The notes under the pieces were generated by a model, which did no database searches, had not been told where the DNA came from, and was given only the letters and a program-made list of their open reading frames with translations. The translations under genes were made by a program, and so were the position numbers. A DNA stretch of 11,116 nucleotides from Beroe ovata (taxonomy: Eukaryota > Ctenophora > Nuda > Beroida > Beroidae), in NCBI GenBank assembly GCA_946803715.1, contig CAMPET010000369.1, positions 8,972-20,087 of the forward strand, read 5' to 3'. This document shows positions 7,397 to 11,116 of this stretch, in pieces (position 1 is the first letter of the stretch; the number at the start of each line of letters is the position of its first letter).

Positions 7397-8428
7397 TGTG
7401 TGTGTTATTGTGTGTGTGAAACAGACACAAACTGAACGCACTCCAAAATGAAAGGGGAAGCGAGTGTCAGTGATCCTCCCTACAACACACAGAGAAACAC
7501 GTGTTTTTCCCATATCACACGAAGGAGCTGCGAAAGTCAGATACCTCTCCCTCCCGTGTTATAAATACCCCACAATCACGCCTCATATGATCATTCAGCA
7601 TGGGATGATTGGTAATGATAAATACAGAAGAAGTGATAATAATCGATCAATTTGGTGGGGGCTCCCACATGCTGCTCTACTAGCCTCAACTCTATCCACT
7701 TTTTACAGACAGTATTTATGGAAGAGTAAGGGGTTATAGATCATAGCATATACCGAGCTGAATGATTACAGTAAAACACTCTTCAAGGGAAGCGGGCCGC
7801 CCACCATTCCGCTTGAGATCTTGCCAAGAATGAAGAACACTTTTCTATGGAATCGTTTTTATATCACAATTTTCTGGTTATAGATCCCACATGGTCTACA
7901 TGTGGCCGTGATCCAAAGGTGTACAAAAGATGTGTGACGATAGAACTTGCTAAAGCTGGCGCTAGAAAGTGTGGAGATTTGTTGTACTAGTGTTCATTGT
8001 CGGAAACAACGAGCTCCTCCGTTCTCATCATAGAGAAATGACTCCGTCGAGAAATGTCAGGCCAAACATGATAGAGATTGTATGTAGAAAATGCCTCATT
8101 CACTAAAATATCTCGTTTGCAGAACCAACAAATTGTCAATGCTAAAAAATGTTTCACTCTCACTCTCTGTCCCTCGCACACTTCTCATTGTCTACCAGGG
8201 AATTATACTGAGTTTAGTGACACAAAGTGTTGTTCGTAACACAAAAGTGAGTGTGTTTCGTTAGCAACACGGTACATATATGTGATGATAATGATGAATA
8301 AAACAGCACATTGATATGACACCCCAGAGACTATATTATTGTCGTTAGAGGAGCAACATTGATGGAGCGAAATCTGAAACTTTAGCAAGCGGTGGGAGAC
8401 CAAGTGATTTATCAATCGTTACAAGCGG
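6763..8428. other. Receptor upstream region, no supported gene
   Basis: The region should contain the receptor promoter and 5' untranslated sequence. It holds the TG microsatellite at 7357-7393. Several open frames of 60-91 codons occur on both strands (for example plus 7105-7338 and 7464-7739, minus 7987-8181 and 8203-8415), but none shows a domain, a membrane protein pattern or a consistent splice model. The plus-strand ATG at 7105 has a good context (ACCATGG) and GTAAGA and GTGAGT donors follow it, so a first exon of an unseen divergent gene is not excluded. Confidence 0.45.
7357..7393. repeat. (TG)n microsatellite, first copy
   Basis: About 18 TG units, followed by an interrupted TG-rich tail to about 7428. 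It has exactly the same length as the tract at 9368-9404, which bears on whether the surrounding duplication is real. Confidence 0.97.
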
Positions 8429-8484
8429 GTGTTGTTGCTACGTGCTCGTGTTGTTGCTACGTGCTAGTGCTGTTGCTAGTGCTG
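8429..8484. repeat. GTTGCTACGTGCT short tandem repeat, truncated by the N
   Basis: Two 19-base units (8429-8447, 8448-8466), a 12-base variant GTGCTGTTGCTA (8467-8478) and a cut-off unit that ends at 8484. The left contig appears to stop inside this low-complexity tract. Confidence 0.85.
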
Positions 8485-8485
8485 N
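8485..8485. other. Single ambiguous base (N) at a sequence join
   Basis: The only N in the window sits exactly between the two copies of the 2010-base block. Its position marks a join made by assembly rather than a biological boundary. Confidence 0.95.
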
Positions 8486-8773
8486 ACACGTGCTGTAGTC
8501 GAGACAGGATGGGCACAGGTAGAACGTGAGGGCAGGAACACCCAGGAACAGGAGACAGAGCAGATCGTTGAGAGTGAGGTGTTTCACCAGGTTGAGGGTC
8601 GCGTGACACGTCCCCGGGAGGAGGTCACGTGATCTTATCGCGGTGTAGAGAATCAGCGCGTTGCCAAGGAGACCGATCACCAGGACCAGGAAACTGAACA
8701 GGATGAGGAGAGTCATTTTCCAATCGGCGTACTCATCATCGTGAGTTGTGATGTCATTGGAGAGTGGCGACAT
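8486..8773 (-). pseudogene. Truncated duplicate of the receptor gene, probable assembly artefact
   Basis: The minus-strand frame from 8773 gives the same first 96 residues as the receptor at 6762-5779, including helix 1, helix 2 and Cys96, then hits the N at 8485. Beyond the N the frame runs into the GTTGCT repeat and encodes an unrelated Ala/Arg/Ser-rich tail to 8438 that is not receptor sequence. Helices 3-7 are missing. It is not evidence for a second receptor: the upstream DNA is also identical and the break falls exactly at the join. Confidence 0.9.
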
Positions 8774-9363
8774 GCCCTGTGAGTAGTGATAACTTCATTG
8801 CATAGTTCATCAAAACAGTAATGAGAACTACTCGTGAAGCAATGATATTGTATGTCATCTCCAAAGTCAACATCTCAAACCCTCATTATAAATTCCTCTA
8901 ACTTCGCTCTAACTTCCCTCTAACTCTCCGTCCTTATGATTTGCCGACTATTCTTTACAGTTAACTTCACTAAGCCACAGCGAGCACTAATTCTACTCTG
9001 ACGCATACGGCATTTATAGTGAGGACAGGAACGAATTATGGGAATACTGATGGATGTAGGTCGGTGGACCATATCATGGATTAAACGCACAAGCCAAATC
9101 AAATCTTAGGTAACCATGGCTACGATATGCGTTATTATGGTAAGAGAGTTGACTTGCATCGTTACCATGGTATTAGACGCTGTTACTACGAGACAAACTC
9201 CGACTCAAACAACAGAGGTATGCGGTCTCTGCCACGTGTACAATAGCAACAGTGAGTACCAAATATCTACGGGTGGGACTGAATATGGAGAGAGAGGGGG
9301 TGTTGGAATGTTCACTCTAATTAATTATACAGATCTCAGGGTGAATTGACAGTCTGACCCCAG

Positions 9364-9407
<44 letters not shown>

Positions 9408-10439
9408 TGTGTGTGTTATTGTGTGTGTGAAACAGACACAAACTGAACGCACTCCAAAATGAAAGGGGAAGCGAGTGTCAGTGATCCTCCCTACAACACA
9501 CAGAGAAACACGTGTTTTTCCCATATCACACGAAGGAGCTGCGAAAGTCAGATACCTCTCCCTCCCGTGTTATAAATACCCCACAATCACGCCTCATATG
9601 ATCATTCAGCATGGGATGATTGGTAATGATAAATACAGAAGAAGTGATAATAATCGATCAATTTGGTGGGGGCTCCCACATGCTGCTCTACTAGCCTCAA
9701 CTCTATCCACTTTTTACAGACAGTATTTATGGAAGAGTAAGGGGTTATAGATCATAGCATATACCGAGCTGAATGATTACAGTAAAACACTCTTCAAGGG
9801 AAGCGGGCCGCCCACCATTCCGCTTGAGATCTTGCCAAGAATGAAGAACACTTTTCTATGGAATCGTTTTTATATCACAATTTTCTGGTTATAGATCCCA
9901 CATGGTCTACATGTGGCCGTGATCCAAAGGTGTACAAAAGATGTGTGACGATAGAACTTGCTAAAGCTGGCGCTAGAAAGTGTGGAGATTTGTTGTACTA
10001 GTGTTCATTGTCGGAAACAACGAGCTCCTCCGTTCTCATCATAGAGAAATGACTCCGTCGAGAAATGTCAGGCCAAACATGATAGAGATTGTATGTAGAA
10101 AATGCCTCATTCACTAAAATATCTCGTTTGCAGAACCAACAAATTGTCAATGCTAAAAAATGTTTCACTCTCACTCTCTGTCCCTCGCACACTTCTCATT
10201 GTCTACCAGGGAATTATACTGAGTTTAGTGACACAAAGTGTTGTTCGTAACACAAAAGTGAGTGTGTTTCGTTAGCAACACGGTACATATATGTGATGAT
10301 AATGATGAATAAAACAGCACATTGATATGACACCCCAGAGACTATATTATTGTCGTTAGAGGAGCAACATTGATGGAGCGAAATCTGAAACTTTAGCAAG
10401 CGGTGGGAGACCAAGTGATTTATCAATCGTTACAAGCGG
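8774..10439. other. Second copy of the receptor upstream region
   Basis: Counterpart of 6763-8428 at offset 2011, including all the same short unsupported open frames. No independent content is seen. Confidence 0.85.
9368..9404. repeat. (TG)n microsatellite, second copy
   Basis: Same tract and same length as 7357-7393, with the same interrupted tail. Confidence 0.97.
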
Positions 10440-10502
10440 GTGTTGTTGCTACGTGCTCGTGTTGTTGCTACGTGCTAGTGCTGTTGCTAGTGCTGTTGCT
10501 TA
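10440..10502. repeat. GTTGCTACGTGCT short tandem repeat, complete version
   Basis: Units at 10440-10458 and 10459-10477 (19 bases, GTGTTGTTGCTACGTGCTM), then GTGCTGTTGCTA (10478-10489) and GTGCTGTTGCTTA (10490-10502). This is the complete form of the tract cut short at 8484. GTTGCT resembles one half of an X-box. Confidence 0.88.
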
Positions 10503-11078
10503 GAGACGCGGGCATTTGTAGTAACTAGGCGACAAATAATATGAACAGCTCTTACGCTTTTATAGTCCGGTAATGAGGGTCAGAGCTAATCCTTAGTGTT
10601 TACCGAAAACAGCTTATCTAAATCCGTGGCAAGCGGCTTTCCAAATTATAGCAAGTGGCTGAGGACATATCACCCGCTAAATAGCACGAATCACCGCAAA
10701 TGGGGGCTGTGTCATTTAGAATCTCTTATTTTAAGGAGGTTGAGGGCTCTATTCAATTTGGGAGTTTCGTACCTAACTACTTAAATATAGGTACTGGAGC
10801 ACTGTTCAAAATTCAATAGACAAAGCACGGTGCAAAATGATTGGAGACCACTATGCTCCCTTTGAAGTCTGCTCCGAGCGTTACAGTCCCCTTCATTTAA
10901 CCGTGACAAGGTCAAACGAATATTCAATTCTTGTTAATGAACAAAATATGAGAATATGTATGCCAGCACGTATATAGTTGAATAACACAGAGGTTTAAAC
11001 GAAGGAGTTTGGGGCCAGGTGCTACTACTGCTGCTGCCAAAGAAAGAGAGATTTTGTTCTGATCCTGTGTGTTTTAAT

Positions 11079-11080
<2 letters not shown>
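10503..11080. other. Right flank, no supported gene
   Basis: AT-rich sequence after the second copy of the block. The one longer plus-strand frame (10596-10784, 62 codons) has no recognisable domain. A short run of CTACTACTGCTGCTGCC near 11022-11038 is a minor triplet repeat. I see no exon, RNA gene or transposon end here. Confidence 0.5.

Positions 11081-11116
<36 letters not shown>
11081..11116. repeat. (GT)n microsatellite at the right end
   Basis: Uninterrupted GT dinucleotides run to the last base, so true length is unknown. It is the reverse complement motif of the CA tract at the left end. Confidence 0.97.

Larger units (their letters stand above)
6475..8484. repeat. 2010-base block, first copy (contig-end overlap)
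   Basis: This block reappears at 8486-10495 at an offset of 2011 with no difference found in reading the two side by side, including the length of the TG microsatellite. It runs from inside the receptor coding sequence (codon 96) through its upstream region to a GTTGCT-type short repeat, where it stops at the N. It contains the first 96 codons of the receptor and about 1.7 kb of apparently non-coding DNA. Confidence 0.97.
8486..10495. repeat. 2010-base block, second copy
   Basis: Repeats 6475-8484 base for base as far as I can see. The suffix of the left segment equals the prefix of the right segment with an N at the seam, which is what two overlapping contigs look like when placed in tandem without merging. 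At its right edge the sequence continues through the GTTGCT repeat into unique DNA (10496 onward). Anything annotated inside should not be counted twice. Confidence 0.95.

Noticed and set aside
7325-7513. Minus-strand Thr-His repeat frame, also present at 9336-9524
   Set aside because: It is just the translation of the TG microsatellite.
7784-7822. Possible hairpin AAGCGG...CCGCTT as a transposon end
   Set aside because: The arms are only six bases, and no target-site duplication or matching partner end was seen.
8438-8773. Second, shorter receptor gene
   Set aside because: It is identical to the first 96 codons of the real receptor, breaks at the N and continues into a short tandem repeat. 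It is explained by the assembly join.
6475-10495. A genuine recent segmental duplication creating a new receptor promoter copy
   Set aside because: Identity without any visible difference plus the N exactly at the seam is explained more simply by unmerged overlapping contigs; it is kept only as the alternative to test.
1-11116. Bacterial-type systems such as CRISPR, toxin pairs, phage defence or operons
   Set aside because: Genes are spliced with GT-AG introns and encode animal-type proteins; no spaced direct repeats or prokaryotic gene packing exist here.

Overview
The window looks like a small piece, possibly a whole short scaffold, of an animal nuclear genome, probably an early-branching marine invertebrate such as a demosponge. 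The reasons are spliced genes with very short GT-AG introns (58 to 204 bases), compact spacing in AT-rich DNA, a complete animal-type phospholipase B-like gene, an intronless rhodopsin-class receptor, and many microsatellites and minisatellites. The species itself is an inference. No bacterial operons, tRNA, rRNA, CRISPR or transposase genes were seen.

Layout. Bases 1-25 are a CA repeat. Bases 336-2740 (minus strand) hold a complete eight-exon phospholipase B-like (PLBD family) gene of about 555 residues; it can be assembled in full from the sequence because all exons share conserved family blocks. Bases 2741-3597 are the intergenic gap between this gene and a divergent plus-strand gene; the gap contains a 12-base minisatellite. 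Bases 3598-4557 (plus) hold a five-exon gene model for an unrecognised protein of about 202 residues. Bases 5005-5325 (plus) hold a two-exon model for an unrecognised 60-residue acidic protein, whose intron is mostly a 14-base minisatellite. Right after it, 5333-5425 is a tandem array of units resembling the RFX-factor X-box. Bases 5779-6762 (minus) hold a complete single-exon class A G protein-coupled receptor.

The right half is dominated by one fact: bases 6475-8484 and 8486-10495 read as the same 2010-base sequence, separated by a single N at 8485. This is the pattern left when two overlapping contigs are placed end to end without being merged. The second, truncated receptor start (8486-8773) is therefore most likely not a real gene copy, and the true locus is probably about 9.1 kb. 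The rest, 10496-11116, is apparently non-coding and ends in a GT repeat.

The genes do not form an evident pathway. The PLBD protein is a predicted secretory/lysosomal Ntn-type hydrolase, the receptor a predicted plasma-membrane orphan, and the two plus-strand proteins are unassigned. No clearly novel multi-gene system is visible; the items most worth checking are the X-box-like array, the two unrecognised spliced genes, the ambiguous PLBD exon 2/3 junction and the assembly join.
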